A stretch of DNA of 16,216 bases from JAIMBK01 sp040755215 (GCA_040755215.1 JBFMBG010000073.1:1-16216); one strand, 5' to 3'; positions 1 to 7,092 are shown, counted from the stretch's first letter. Notes: generated from the letters alone by a model not told the origin. Program-made: numbers and translations.

Positions 1-443
1 TTGTAAATACCTTGACAGAGTTTCCGGAGATTAAAGAAGTGGCCTTTAAAGTAGAAGGTAAAGTCGATGATGCTGCGAAGGACTGGTGGGGTCACGTAGG
101 GCTGTACGGGCAGCCATTCACGCGGCACCTTTTCAAGGTTTACGAGCCGGCCATCTGGATTTACCACCCGCAACCGGACCAGAAGGTAACCAGCCCGCTG
201 CCTGTGACCGGCAGCGCCCGTGTTTTCGAGGGTAATGTGGTCGTGCGTCTGGGAACAGAAGACGGAACCGTATTGGCGAGGAATTTCGGGACAGCTACCA
301 AAGGTGCGCCCGGACGGGGCGACTTTAAGATCGAGTTGAAGTTTGATTCCCCGGGGACCGGGGAGGGATGGGTTGAAGCCTTTTCGGAGAGCCCTGAGGA
401 CGGCAGCGAGGTTGATAAGGTGCGCGTTCCGGTGACCTTCTGA
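1..443 (+). CDS. GerMN/Gmad2 domain protein, 3' end only
   Basis: This is the C-terminal end of a secreted or lipid-anchored envelope protein; its 5' part lies outside the window. The frame is open from base 3 and reads VNTLTEFPEIKEVAFKVEGK, which looks like the last strand and helix of a GerMN domain. The TTG at 12 is therefore an internal leucine and not a start. The remaining ~100 residues, from about WIYHPQPDQKV to the stop, match the pattern of a Gmad2 domain, an immunoglobulin-like fold that often follows GerMN in proteins of spore-forming Firmicutes. GerMN is named after GerM of Bacillus, a protein of sporulation and germination. That pairing is family knowledge; a sporulation role here is inference. 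The stop is TGA, and a hairpin terminator follows about 120 bases later, so this is the last gene of its unit. Confidence 0.8.
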   Translation, partial: VNTLTEFPEIKEVAFKVEGKVDDAAKDWWGHVGLYGQPFTRHLFKVYEPAIWIYHPQPDQKVTSPLPVTGSARVFEGNVVVRLGTEDGTVLARNFGTATKGAPGRGDFKIELKFDSPGTGEGWVEAFSESPEDGSEVDKVRVPVTF

Positions 444-562
444 GCAGCAGCAGCGATTAAGTGCCGATTCGAATAACCTCGTGACTAGATCCTGACCGCA
501 TTATTTTTATTTTACCGACCTTTAGGCGCGGCTGTCGGGCAACCGGCGGAGAACCGGTCAAT

Positions 563-592
563 ACCATGGAATGATCCATGGTTTTGTTTTTT
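563..592 (+). terminator. Rho-independent terminator of the GerMN/Gmad2 gene
   Basis: The arms ACCATGGA (563-570) and TCCATGGT (575-582) are perfect reverse complements around an ATGA loop. They are followed at once by TTTGTTTTTT. An 8-bp stem plus a U-rich tract is the classic intrinsic terminator layout. The stem is not very GC-rich, which lowers certainty slightly. Confidence 0.75.
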
Positions 593-670
593 GAACGGCT
601 TTTCTGGATTTTAAGAATTCGGTTTTCATAAATTGTAAAAGTTAAACCACTGCAGTCTTTTTACTTTTTG

Positions 671-699
671 TTTACATTTTGTTAATTTTAATGTTAAAT
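671..699 (+). promoter_or_regulatory. Candidate promoter for the stalk-domain gene
   Basis: TTTACA (671-676) and TTAAAT (694-699) are separated by 17 bases inside an AT-rich stretch. The -35 box has one mismatch to TTGACA and the -10 box two to TATAAT. A second -10-like box (TATAGA, 718-723) lacks a good partner. The region is so AT-rich that chance matches are likely. Confidence 0.3.
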
Positions 700-747
700 T
701 TGGCGATTTAAATAGAGTATAGACGGCATTCAGAAAGGGGGCTGAAA

Positions 748-771
748 TTCAAAGGGCTTCTTGTCTTTGAA
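748..771 (+). repeat. Inverted repeat in the leader of the stalk-domain gene
   Basis: TTCAAAG (748-754) and CTTTGAA (765-771) are perfect 7-bp inverted arms around a 10-base spacer, about 40 bases upstream of the start codon and downstream of the candidate promoter. It could be an operator or a small leader hairpin; nothing in the sequence decides this. Confidence 0.35.
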
Positions 772-812
772 GGTTATGGGAAAGGGTTGCTTACTGAAAG
801 GAGATGTTTAGA

Positions 813-1844
813 GTGCGGAAATTGAAAATGCGGAAAACTGTTGTGTTGTTAATGACGCTGGTCTTTCTGTTTTCTGTCTTTGCGCCGGCGGTGTGGGCTG
901 AGGAAACCGCCGATCCGTCCGCTTCGGCTGAGGAAACTGGGGGTTCTACCGCCTCCGGCAATGAAACGGTCGTAGAGATTTATACTGAAGAACCAACCCC
1001 AACAGACACCGCGACGGACGAGACCGGTCTGCAGGACGAGTTAGGGCTCCCGGTTGACCAGTTGGGTCTGCAGCCGCTTCCTGAGGTGCCGGCACCTGAC
1101 GAACAGGAGCGCACCCGGTTGTGCGAATCGCTGCGGGCGTACATCTATGGAGACCTCGAAGGTTTGGGCTGGAACGGGGCTACCCTGCTGGCCACCTCCC
1201 GCAGGCTCGCCCAAATTGCCCGTAACCGGGCCGCTTTCTTCAATAGCCATCCGCTGGTAAAACGGGATTTTGTTCGCCTGTGCGATCAGGTGGTGCGCTT
1301 GAACGCGCACCGGGTGCAGAACGAGGAGATCAAGCAGCGCATTTACCGGAACATGGCCGCTGCTTACGTCTTTCTCGGGTGCTACAATCGGGCGATTGCC
1401 TGCCTGGAACGGGGGCTGATGGTCGGTGCCAAAAACGGCGACTTGGTACGCGATCTGAAGTACCTTTACAGGAAAATGGGGCACAGAAATCCCAAAGTAT
1501 TTGTAAACGGCCGGCATCCGAGATTCGATGTCCAACCGAGGATTATGAACGGACGAACGATGGTGCCGCTCAGGGCGCTGGCTGAATCACTCGGCAGCCA
1601 GGTCAACTACAATAACGGGCAGATCAACTTCAACCGCGGCGGGATACAGATCAACCTTTACGTTAATAACAGCATAGCCTACGTCGGCGGCAAGAAGGTC
1701 CAAATGGACCAGCCCGCGCGGGTAGTAAACGGCCGCACCCTGGTGCCGCTGCGCTTCATTGCCGAAAACCTGAACGCTAATGTTGTTTACGACAGCGAGA
1801 GCGGCGTGATCACGGTTGATGATAACACTGCTGAAATAACGTAA
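813..1844 (+). CDS. Secreted TPR-like protein with copper amine oxidase N-terminal (stalk) domain
   Basis: The protein is probably exported and acts at or outside the cell surface. With a GTG start at 813 it has 343 residues. AAGGAG at 798-803 sits 9 bases from this GTG, whereas it directly abuts the ATG at 804. The N-terminus is a clear signal peptide: basic start, hydrophobic run, AVWA cleavage site near residue 29. Next is an acidic, Thr/Ser/Glu-rich linker (about 30-75). A helical region follows (about 100-225), including a TPR-like helix pair around the NMAAAYVFLGCYNRAIACLE segment. Last comes a copper amine oxidase N-domain (about 228-337) with its two typical repeats, NGRTMVPLRALAE and NGRTLVPLRFIAE. 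Despite the family name, such domains in Firmicutes are not oxidases and are generally attached to envelope proteins. The exact role is unknown. The gene is monocistronic, with a terminator downstream. Confidence 0.85.
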   Translation: MRKLKMRKTVVLLMTLVFLFSVFAPAVWAEETADPSASAEETGGSTASGNETVVEIYTEEPTPTDTATDETGLQDELGLPVDQLGLQPLPEVPAPDEQERTRLCESLRAYIYGDLEGLGWNGATLLATSRRLAQIARNRAAFFNSHPLVKRDFVRLCDQVVRLNAHRVQNEEIKQRIYRNMAAAYVFLGCYNRAIACLERGLMVGAKNGDLVRDLKYLYRKMGHRNPKVFVNGRHPRFDVQPRIMNGRTMVPLRALAESLGSQVNYNNGQINFNRGGIQINLYVNNSIAYVGGKKVQMDQPARVVNGRTLVPLRFIAENLNANVVYDSESGVITVDDNTAEIT

Positions 1845-1922
1845 AGCATTTTGGGGTGCTTACACGCGCAGGTGGTAAACGTAACTTGCTAGGAAGTCAG
1901 GTTGAAGTCGGGAAATCGCAGA

Positions 1923-1950
1923 GGGCCCTGGCAAATAACAGGGCCCATTT
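1923..1950 (+). terminator. Intrinsic terminator of the stalk-domain gene
   Basis: GGGCCCTG (1923-1930) and CAGGGCCC (1939-1946) form a perfect, GC-rich 8-bp stem with an 8-base loop, 80 bases after the stop codon. The following tract (ATTTCTCCT) is only moderately T-rich. Confidence 0.65.
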
Positions 1951-2002
1951 CTCCTACAAAATAAGTCACGAGTTCTACGTCCGATGAATTAAAGCCGTTG
2001 CC

Positions 2003-2101
2003 GCCCAGCACTCAGTTGGCTCTCCCACCTTACTAATGCATATCGTAACTCCCCTGCTAGCTTCCGCTGACCATACGCCAACACACCTCGGAGTGCTGGG
2101 C
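2003..2101. repeat. Nested inverted repeat, possible structured RNA or element remnant
   Basis: The outer arms GCCCAGCACTC (2003-2013) and GAGTGCTGGGC (2091-2101) are perfect 11-bp reverse complements. Just inside them, GTTGGC (2015-2020) and GCCAAC (2077-2082) form a second perfect 6-bp pair. The two stems are separated by one base on the left and eight on the right, so a transcript of either strand could fold into a long stem enclosing about 56 bases. On the + strand a small CGGC/GCCG hairpin followed by TTTTCATCTTT adjoins the right end (2102-2126). No transposase lies nearby, and I do not recognise an RNA family. Confidence 0.5.
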
Positions 2102-2184
2102 CGGCAGAAAGGCCGTTTTCATCTTTCGTTGTGCGGCTTGCCGCATGTGGCACTCTCAGGAAGACTACGGCATAGAGGCGAACA

Positions 2185-2194
2185 GTATCGATAC
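2185..2194. repeat. 10-bp palindrome upstream of the lipoprotein gene
   Basis: GTATCGATAC is a perfect palindrome about 45 bases upstream of the TATACT -10 box. Its position would suit an operator for a dimeric regulator, but short palindromes also occur by chance. Confidence 0.3.
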
Positions 2195-2214
2195 AAATTT
2201 CTGAAGTTATGATA

Positions 2215-2243
2215 TTTCCCTGGTTCTTAAGTATTAGTATACT
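2215..2243 (+). promoter_or_regulatory. Promoter of the lipoprotein/secreted-protein pair
   Basis: A good -10 box, TATACT (2238-2243), lies 34 bases upstream of the lipoprotein start. The hexamer 17 bases further upstream, TTTCCC (2215-2220), is a poor -35 box, so the promoter may be weak or may need an activator. Confidence 0.5.
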
Positions 2244-2277
2244 GGGTTTAGAGGAAACTTGCCGGGAAGGGTATGAC

Positions 2278-2646
2278 ATGAAACGGATCGGATTACTGCT
2301 CTTTGTTGTCGGTGCGTTGTTGTTCGCCGGATGCGTGGCGCGAGAAAAAGTTTCTCCGGCGGCGTCTGAGGGTTCCGCTGCAAAGACGGCGGAAAACCGT
2401 GCCGGCTCCTCCCGGGACCAGACCGCCGCGGGGGAGGCATATCCCGAAGAGGGGGCCGACTCTACTGAAAAGAGCGAAGGTTCTTCCAGGGATGGTGTTG
2501 TGCTGAAAACCGAAACGCCGGTTGCCGACCCAGAGGCGGAGCAGATACTAAAAGACCTGGAGAACGAGATCAATGGTTTCTTGCAGGTGATTGAGAGCTG
2601 TGAGAGCGTGGAAGACGAAGACCTTGAACCGGGGGTGATGCAATGA
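2278..2646 (+). CDS. Small acidic lipoprotein, unknown function
   Basis: The 122-residue product starts at ATG 2278, 6 bases after a GGGAAGGG ribosome binding site; the longer frame from 2209 would place 23 residues ahead of the signal peptide and has no such site. Residues 1-19 are a lipoprotein signal: MKR, a hydrophobic run, and the lipobox LFAGC, so Cys19 would be lipidated and the protein anchored outside the membrane. About 70 residues of Ser/Glu/Ala-rich, probably disordered linker follow, then a short predicted helix (about 84-108) with an acidic end. No domain is recognised. The stop overlaps the next start in ATGA, which implies translational coupling and a shared role with the following secreted protein. 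Confidence 0.75.
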   Translation: MKRIGLLLFVVGALLFAGCVAREKVSPAASEGSAAKTAENRAGSSRDQTAAGEAYPEEGADSTEKSEGSSRDGVVLKTETPVADPEAEQILKDLENEINGFLQVIESCESVEDEDLEPGVMQ

Positions 2647-3149
2647 TCAGGAGATCGATAAGCTTGCTAGTTTTATTAACCATGACTGTATTTTTGTTGA
2701 CCGGGCCGGCCTCGGCATATGTCGTCCCGGTATTTGCGCAGCGGATCGACCAGCAGCGTCCGGTATTGACCGCCCTGGAACTAAAACTTGAAGAAGTCAG
2801 GCGAAACCGCCATCGGCTACAAAACCTGAATGCCGCGACTACTGAAAAAATGGCGGTTCTAAAGCGAAAAATTACCGGGCTGCGGCATAACCCTGAAGAA
2901 CTCACCCCCCAGCAGCTAACTGTCTTAAAGGACGAGACGGCCTCTCTGGCGCGTCAAAGGAAGATTATGGCAGCAACAGAGGGCCTTATACGCAGGAACA
3001 GCATCGCATTACGTAAGCATCTGCAGTCCAGGGATTACCAGGCGGCTCTTCACGACCTTGACCGGATAATTGCGGTACAGCGGATTCGCATACAAAGCTT
3101 GCAGGCCGTATCGCCTATTCTGGACCGTCTTATTGCCGCTATACCGTAG
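2643..3149 (+). CDS. Secreted helical/coiled-coil protein, unknown function
   Basis: The 168-residue product begins at ATG 2643, inside the stop of the lipoprotein gene (ATGA overlap), with GGGGGTG a few bases upstream. The N-terminus is a signal peptide with a probable cleavage after PASA (residue 25). The rest is almost wholly helix-forming, rich in Leu, Arg, Lys and Gln, with heptad-like stretches at about 33-75 and 90-125, so a coiled coil is likely. No cysteine remains in the mature part and no enzyme motif is seen. With its lipoprotein partner it could form a small extracytoplasmic complex; this is inference. Its 3' end overlaps the end of the convergent histidine kinase gene by 11 bases, with no terminator between them. 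Confidence 0.7.
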   Translation: MIRRSISLLVLLTMTVFLLTGPASAYVVPVFAQRIDQQRPVLTALELKLEEVRRNRHRLQNLNAATTEKMAVLKRKITGLRHNPEELTPQQLTVLKDETASLARQRKIMAATEGLIRRNSIALRKHLQSRDYQAALHDLDRIIAVQRIRIQSLQAVSPILDRLIAAIP

Positions 3150-4557
3150 GCTCGTGCGGGATAATAAAGCTGACGGCCAGGCCCGTCCCGCCGGCGCGGT
3201 TCTGCGCATTTATGCTCCCGCCGTGCAGCATCACCAGTTGTCTGGCGATAGACAAACCCAGGCCGGTGCCGCCGGTGACGCTGTCGCGGGACTTGTCAAG
3301 CCGGTGGAATTTTTCAAAGATGCGGGTGAGTTCCTCTTCCGGTACACCCGGCCCGGTGTCGACAACACTGAATGTCACCGCGCTTGAATCACAGGTTGCA
3401 CTGAGACTGACCGTTCCACCGGGCGGGGTATAACGGATGGCGTTGCTTAAGAGGTTTAAGATTACCTGCTTCAGCCGGTCGTAGTCCGCACGGACGGTCA
3501 CCGCCGGCTGAACGCTTGTTCTGAGGGAAATACCTTTTTCCGCTGCGCGCAGGCGAAAAGAGTCGGCTGCTTCTTCAAGCAGGGCCGGTACATCGATCAG
3601 GTCTATCCGGAGCCGCACCGCTCCGGCCTGGATACGGGCAAGTTCCAGGAGGTCGCTTACCAGTCCGGCCAGCCGGGTAGTCTCGTCGAGGACGAGTGAA
3701 AGGTACTGGGGCTGTTCCGCCGGTTTCACCACCCCGTCGAGCATAGCCTGAACGAACCCCCGGATTGTAGTCAACGGGGTCCGCAGTTCGTGGCTTATAT
3801 CGGCGATAAGCTCCTGGCGCATGCGCTCCGTTTCCCGCAACCGCTCCTGCATGATGTTAAACGAACGGGCGAGTTGCGCTATTTCGTCGCTGCCCCTCAC
3901 CACCACTTCCTGCGAGTAGTCTCCTGCGGCAACCCTTTCCGCGGCCTGCCCCATAGAAGTTACGGGCCGTGTGATGCGGCGGGAGACCACAAATACAGCG
4001 ACTACGGCAATGGCCACGATCGCCAGGGCGCTTTTCACAAGTACCCGGTTTACCGCCGCAAGGGGTTCCTCGATGTATGTGAGCGGGGCGAGGAACAATA
4101 CGGCTCCTGCCACTGTTTCGCCGGTTTTCAGGGGGGTGCCGACGAATACCACGGGCGTATTCAAGGTGCTGATGAACCGCCTGCTGCTAACGACGGTATC
4201 ACCTTGCAGAATACGCTCGATGTCATGAAGCAGGTCGCGCTCGGCTAATCCGGCGGGGGTGCGTGCTTCGAGCGCCGCCATTGTTTCACCGCGGACATTT
4301 AGGACATAAACACGGGCGTTGGTAGCGTAGCTAATGGCCTCCAGGGCCTGCCTGAGTTCTCCGCTTGAAATGCGACCGGCCCGGTATTCGCTTGTCAGGG
4401 TGTTGATCTTTGCAGCCTGGGCAATGAGTTGCTGTTGTTTCTGCTCGAGGAAGTAGTGGGCGAAGAAGCGTGACAGACTGTAAGAAGCCGCGGCGGTCAA
4501 AAGGACGGTGATAATCAGGTAGACCAGGACGAGTTTTTGAAACAGGGAGCGGAACAC
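3139..4557 (-). CDS. Membrane sensor histidine kinase, HAMP/HisKA/HATPase
   Basis: This is the sensor of a two-component system, autophosphorylating on His and passing phosphate to the adjacent regulator. Starting at GTG 4557 it has 472 residues. CGGAGG (4572-4567) lies 9 bases upstream and the start is one base after the regulator's TGA; a GTG at 4587 would add ten residues but has no better site. The order is: TM1 (about 6-28), an extracytoplasmic sensing domain of about 140 residues, TM2 (about 172-192), HAMP (about 193-245), HisKA with His256 in ISHELRTPL, and a HATPase with the N box (Asn368/Asn372, NLLSNAIRYTPPGG), DTGPG (from Asp400), the F box and GGTGLGL (about 429-435). All catalytic motifs are present. 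The architecture resembles PhoR/ResE-type kinases, but the signal cannot be read from the sequence. Confidence 0.93.
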   Translation of the reverse strand: MFRSLFQKLVLVYLIITVLLTAAASYSLSRFFAHYFLEQKQQQLIAQAAKINTLTSEYRAGRISSGELRQALEAISYATNARVYVLNVRGETMAALEARTPAGLAERDLLHDIERILQGDTVVSSRRFISTLNTPVVFVGTPLKTGETVAGAVLFLAPLTYIEEPLAAVNRVLVKSALAIVAIAVVAVFVVSRRITRPVTSMGQAAERVAAGDYSQEVVVRGSDEIAQLARSFNIMQERLRETERMRQELIADISHELRTPLTTIRGFVQAMLDGVVKPAEQPQYLSLVLDETTRLAGLVSDLLELARIQAGAVRLRIDLIDVPALLEEAADSFRLRAAEKGISLRTSVQPAVTVRADYDRLKQVILNLLSNAIRYTPPGGTVSLSATCDSSAVTFSVVDTGPGVPEEELTRIFEKFHRLDKSRDSVTGGTGLGLSIARQLVMLHGGSINAQNRAGGTGLAVSFIIPHEPTV

Positions 4558-4558
4558 T

Positions 4559-5245
4559 TCAGCGGTCCTCCGCTTTGTAACCGACACCCCAGACCGTGGT
4601 GATGCGCCAGGTCCGCATCTTGCCGCGCAGTTTCTCCCGCAGCCGCTGGACGTGAACGTCTACGGTACGCGTTTCGCCGGCGTAGTCGTAACCCCAGACC
4701 CGGTCGAGCAACTGGTCACGCGTAAAGGCGATATTTTTGTGGGTCAGCAGGAAATAGAGGAGTTGAATCTCCCGGGGTTTCAGGTCAAGGACTTCACCGC
4801 GGTAGCGCACCTCATAGGCGCTCATGTCAACCGTAAGTTCATCTGCTGTTATCCGCTGGAGGTTGTGTGCCGGTGCAAATTCCCGGCGTCTCAGGTGAGC
4901 GCGGATGCGCGCCGCCACCTCGCGGGGGTCGAAGGGTTTCACGACATAGTCGTCAGCTCCGGCATCCAGACCGACCACCTTGTCCTCGGTGCCGTCTCTG
5001 GCGGTAAGCATAATAATCGGCACGTCGCTCTCCAGCCGGATGAGCCTGCATACCTCCCAGCCGTTGATCACCGGGAGCATCAGGTCGAGGACCACGAGTA
5101 CCGGCCTGAGCTCCCGAAACTTTGTCAGGCCGGTGCTGCCGTCGTGGGCGAATGCCAGGTCGTATCCCTCATCTTTCAGGTAGAGCTGCAGGAGTTCACA
5201 GATGTTGGTGTCGTCGTCGACGATCAGGATGGTCCTGGTTCTCAA
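4559..5245 (-). CDS. OmpR/PhoB-family response regulator
   Basis: This is the DNA-binding partner of the downstream kinase. It has 228 residues. The receiver domain (about 4-118) shows the acidic pocket Asp10-Asp12, phospho-acceptor Asp54 in VVLDLMLP, Thr81, and Lys103 in KPF. The C-terminal winged helix (about 130-225) ends in the family pattern TVDVHVQRLREKL followed by VWGVGYK. The start is TTG 5245, which has a GGGGGT ribosome binding site about 8 bases upstream; the codon two triplets before it is a stop, so no earlier start in this frame is possible. The kinase gene begins one base after its TGA, so the two are one operon. It is transcribed divergently from metG across a 287-base gap. 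Confidence 0.93.
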   Translation of the reverse strand: MRTRTILIVDDDTNICELLQLYLKDEGYDLAFAHDGSTGLTKFRELRPVLVVLDLMLPVINGWEVCRLIRLESDVPIIMLTARDGTEDKVVGLDAGADDYVVKPFDPREVAARIRAHLRRREFAPAHNLQRITADELTVDMSAYEVRYRGEVLDLKPREIQLLYFLLTHKNIAFTRDQLLDRVWGYDYAGETRTVDVHVQRLREKLRGKMRTWRITTVWGVGYKAEDR

Positions 5246-5261
5246 TTGTCATACCCCCGTA

Positions 5262-5290
5262 ACTGTATTTTCGCTGTTTTGTCTTTTAAA
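5262..5290 (-). promoter_or_regulatory. Candidate promoter of the two-component operon
   Basis: Read on the - strand, TTTAAA (5290-5285) and TACAGT (5267-5262) are separated by 17 bases. Each box has two mismatches to the vegetative consensus. Transcription would start only about 10-15 bases before the TTG start codon, giving a very short leader. No better pair is visible upstream. Confidence 0.3.
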
Positions 5291-5416
5291 TCCTCTTCTC
5301 GTTAATCCCGGAAGGCTTGTCTGCAGCAGGCCTTTCCCTCCTCAAAAAGGGTATCCTGTTACCTGCTCCAAGACGGTTTGCCTTAACGTTTCAAGCCTGT
5401 CACTGCGCTGCATTGC

Positions 5417-5445
5417 TTGACAGCCTGCAGCCTCTCCAATACAAT
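5417..5445 (+). promoter_or_regulatory. Strong vegetative promoter of metG
   Basis: TTGACA (5417-5422) is a perfect -35 box and TACAAT (5440-5445) a one-mismatch -10 box, with an ideal 17-base spacer. Transcription should begin near 5452, leaving a leader of about 80 bases. That is too short for a T-box riboswitch, and no T-box or SAM-box sequence is visible in it. Confidence 0.85.
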
Positions 5446-5532
5446 GAAATTTGATTCGTTGCCATTTTACGGGGAAAAATTCAGCAGAAACATGTCTTTT
5501 AAGTTTTTTCCCGAAGGGGAAGGAGAAGAGCT

Positions 5533-7092
5533 TTGACGCAGTTGGGAAAAGAAACGCGGCCGGCTTTCTATATAACCACGCCGATATACTACCCGAGTGA
5601 CCGGTTGCACATCGGACATGCCTATACAACCGTTGCAGCGGATGCGGTCGCCCGTTTCAAGCGTCTGCAGGGGTACGACACCTATTTTCTTACCGGTACT
5701 GACGAGCACGGGCAGAAGATTGAGCGAGCCGCCCGCGCACACGGAAAAACGCCGAAGGAATACGTGGATGAGATAGTGGCCGGCATAAAAGCCTTGTGGG
5801 CGGAACTGAAGATTGAGTACAACGATTTCATCCGTACCACGGAAGAGCGCCACCGTGACGTGGTGAAGCGGGTTTTCCGGCGCTTGTATGACCAAGGCGA
5901 CATTTACAAGGCGGCCTATGAGGGTTGGTACTGCACCCCGTGTGAAACCTTCTGGACTGAAAGGCAGCTTAAAGACGGCAACTGTCCCGACTGCGGCCGC
6001 CCGGTGGAACTCCTTCAGGAGGAGAGCTACTTTTTTAGGCTGTCAAAGTACGCAAACATGCTCCTTGAATATATTGAGAACCATCCTGACTTTATCCAGC
6101 CTGTCTCCCGGCGAAACGAAATGGTCAACTTTATCAAAAGCGGACTTGAAGACCTTTGCGTTTCCCGCACCACCTTCTCCTGGGGTATCCCGGTCCCGTT
6201 CGAACCGCGGCACGTGATTTACGTCTGGGTAGACGCTTTGACCAACTACATATCGGCTCTCGGGTACGAGACCGAAGACGACTCCCTTTTCAGGCGTTAC
6301 TGGCCTGCAGACGTTCACTTGGTCGGGAAGGATATCGTTCGCTTTCACACTATAATCTGGCCGATACTGCTTATGGCACTGGATTTGGAGTTGCCCAGGC
6401 GGGTTGTGGGACACGGCTGGCTTCTTGTCGGTGGCGGAAAGATGTCGAAGTCGAAGGGAAACGTTATTGACCCTGTCCAACTCATCGGAAAGTACGGCGT
6501 CGATGCCGTCAGGTACTACCTGTTGCGGGAGCTCCCGTTTGGTTCTGACGGGGACTACTTGGAGGAAAACGTTATCGGGAGGACTAACAGCGACCTGGCT
6601 AACGACCTTGGGAACCTTCTTCACCGCACGCTTACGGTGTGCGAAAAGTTGGGCGGCGGGGTGGTCGGACCGCCGGGAACACCGGAGGGTCCAGATCACG
6701 AACTGATCGAGTTGACCCGGGAGACGCCTGACAAGGTTGCATCGCTGGTTGACCGCCTTGAGCTCTCCGAGGCCCTTGCCGCTATCTGGCAACCGGTGGC
6801 CAAAGCGAATAAATACCTTGATGAGACTGCCCCCTGGAACCTCGGGAAAGACCCGGGGAAACGGGAGCGCTTCAATACCGTGGTCTACAATGTCCTCGAG
6901 GTCTACCGCTTCGTAACGGTATTGCTGGGACCTTTTATGCCGGGATTTCCGGAACGAGTCTGGCCGCAGCTCGGTATTGACGAACGGCCTGAACTTCATA
7001 CTTTTTCGTCCCTCGAGTGGGGCCGGTTTCCTGTAGGGGCTAAAGTTCAGCGCGGTGTGCCTCTCTTTCCACGCATTGAAAGAGAGAAATAG
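5533..7092 (+). CDS. metG: Methionyl-tRNA synthetase
   Basis: This cytoplasmic enzyme charges tRNA-Met with methionine for translation. The 519-residue product starts at TTG 5533, 7 bases after AGGAG. It is a class I synthetase: the HIGH signature is at 26-29 (LHIGHA) and KMSKS at 303-307 (GKMSKSKGN). A zinc-knuckle insertion has CTPC (Cys134, Cys137) and CPDC (Cys151, Cys154). The anticodon-binding helical domain follows from about residue 355. The protein ends there, without the C-terminal EMAP/tRNA-binding domain of the ~650-residue enzymes, so it is the short form. A separate tRNA-binding partner may exist elsewhere or be absent. It is followed 67 bases later by tatD, a common neighbour in Firmicutes. 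Confidence 0.97.
   Translation: MTQLGKETRPAFYITTPIYYPSDRLHIGHAYTTVAADAVARFKRLQGYDTYFLTGTDEHGQKIERAARAHGKTPKEYVDEIVAGIKALWAELKIEYNDFIRTTEERHRDVVKRVFRRLYDQGDIYKAAYEGWYCTPCETFWTERQLKDGNCPDCGRPVELLQEESYFFRLSKYANMLLEYIENHPDFIQPVSRRNEMVNFIKSGLEDLCVSRTTFSWGIPVPFEPRHVIYVWVDALTNYISALGYETEDDSLFRRYWPADVHLVGKDIVRFHTIIWPILLMALDLELPRRVVGHGWLLVGGGKMSKSKGNVIDPVQLIGKYGVDAVRYYLLRELPFGSDGDYLEENVIGRTNSDLANDLGNLLHRTLTVCEKLGGGVVGPPGTPEGPDHELIELTRETPDKVASLVDRLELSEALAAIWQPVAKANKYLDETAPWNLGKDPGKRERFNTVVYNVLEVYRFVTVLLGPFMPGFPERVWPQLGIDERPELHTFSSLEWGRFPVGAKVQRGVPLFPRIEREK

Larger units (their letters stand above)
444..812. other. Intergenic region between GerMN/Gmad2 gene and stalk-domain gene
   Basis: No gene is visible here. 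The left half holds the hairpin terminator at 563-592, preceded by a short ACCGG/CCGGT hairpin at about 542-558. The middle (about 600-720) is strongly AT-rich and could hold the promoter for the next gene. One candidate is TTTACA at 671-676, then 17 bases, then TTAAAT at 694-699; another -10-like box is TATAGA at 718-723. The right end carries a 7-bp inverted repeat (748-771) and the AAGGAG ribosome binding site at 798-803. Confidence 0.6.
1845..2277. other. Long intergenic region with terminator and nested inverted repeat
   Basis: No convincing gene is present. From left to right the region holds a terminator hairpin (1923-1950), a nested inverted repeat (2003-2101), a short hairpin with TGCGG/CCGCA arms around CTTG (2132-2145), a perfect 10-bp palindrome GTATCGATAC (2185-2194), and a -10 promoter box TATACT (2238-2243) for the lipoprotein gene. 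Long reading frames through here on the - strand have no recognisable family and overlap the lipoprotein gene, so they were not called. Confidence 0.6.

Noticed and set aside
12..443. Gene starting at TTG 12
   Set aside because: The frame is open to the window edge and the residues before this TTG fit the GerMN domain, so it is the tail of a longer gene, not a gene start.
520..565. Possible cyclic-di-GMP-I riboswitch upstream of the stalk-domain gene
   Set aside because: The segment GGCTGTCGGGCAACCGG resembles the 3' end of that riboswitch, but the conserved 5' half (GGGCAAACC, GAAA loop, GACGCAAAGC) is absent from the preceding bases.
1989..2573. 194-residue frame on the - strand
   Set aside because: It runs antisense through the lipoprotein gene and through the nested inverted repeat, shows no recognisable domain, and its N-terminal part is a reverse-strand shadow.
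5302..5333. Hairpin AAGGC...GCCTT as a terminator between the regulator and metG
   Set aside because: Only five base pairs with no following T tract, and no gene upstream on the + strand would need it.
5446..5532. T-box or SAM riboswitch in the metG leader
   Set aside because: The leader after the promoter is only about 80 bases and lacks the T-box sequence and the SAM-box core.
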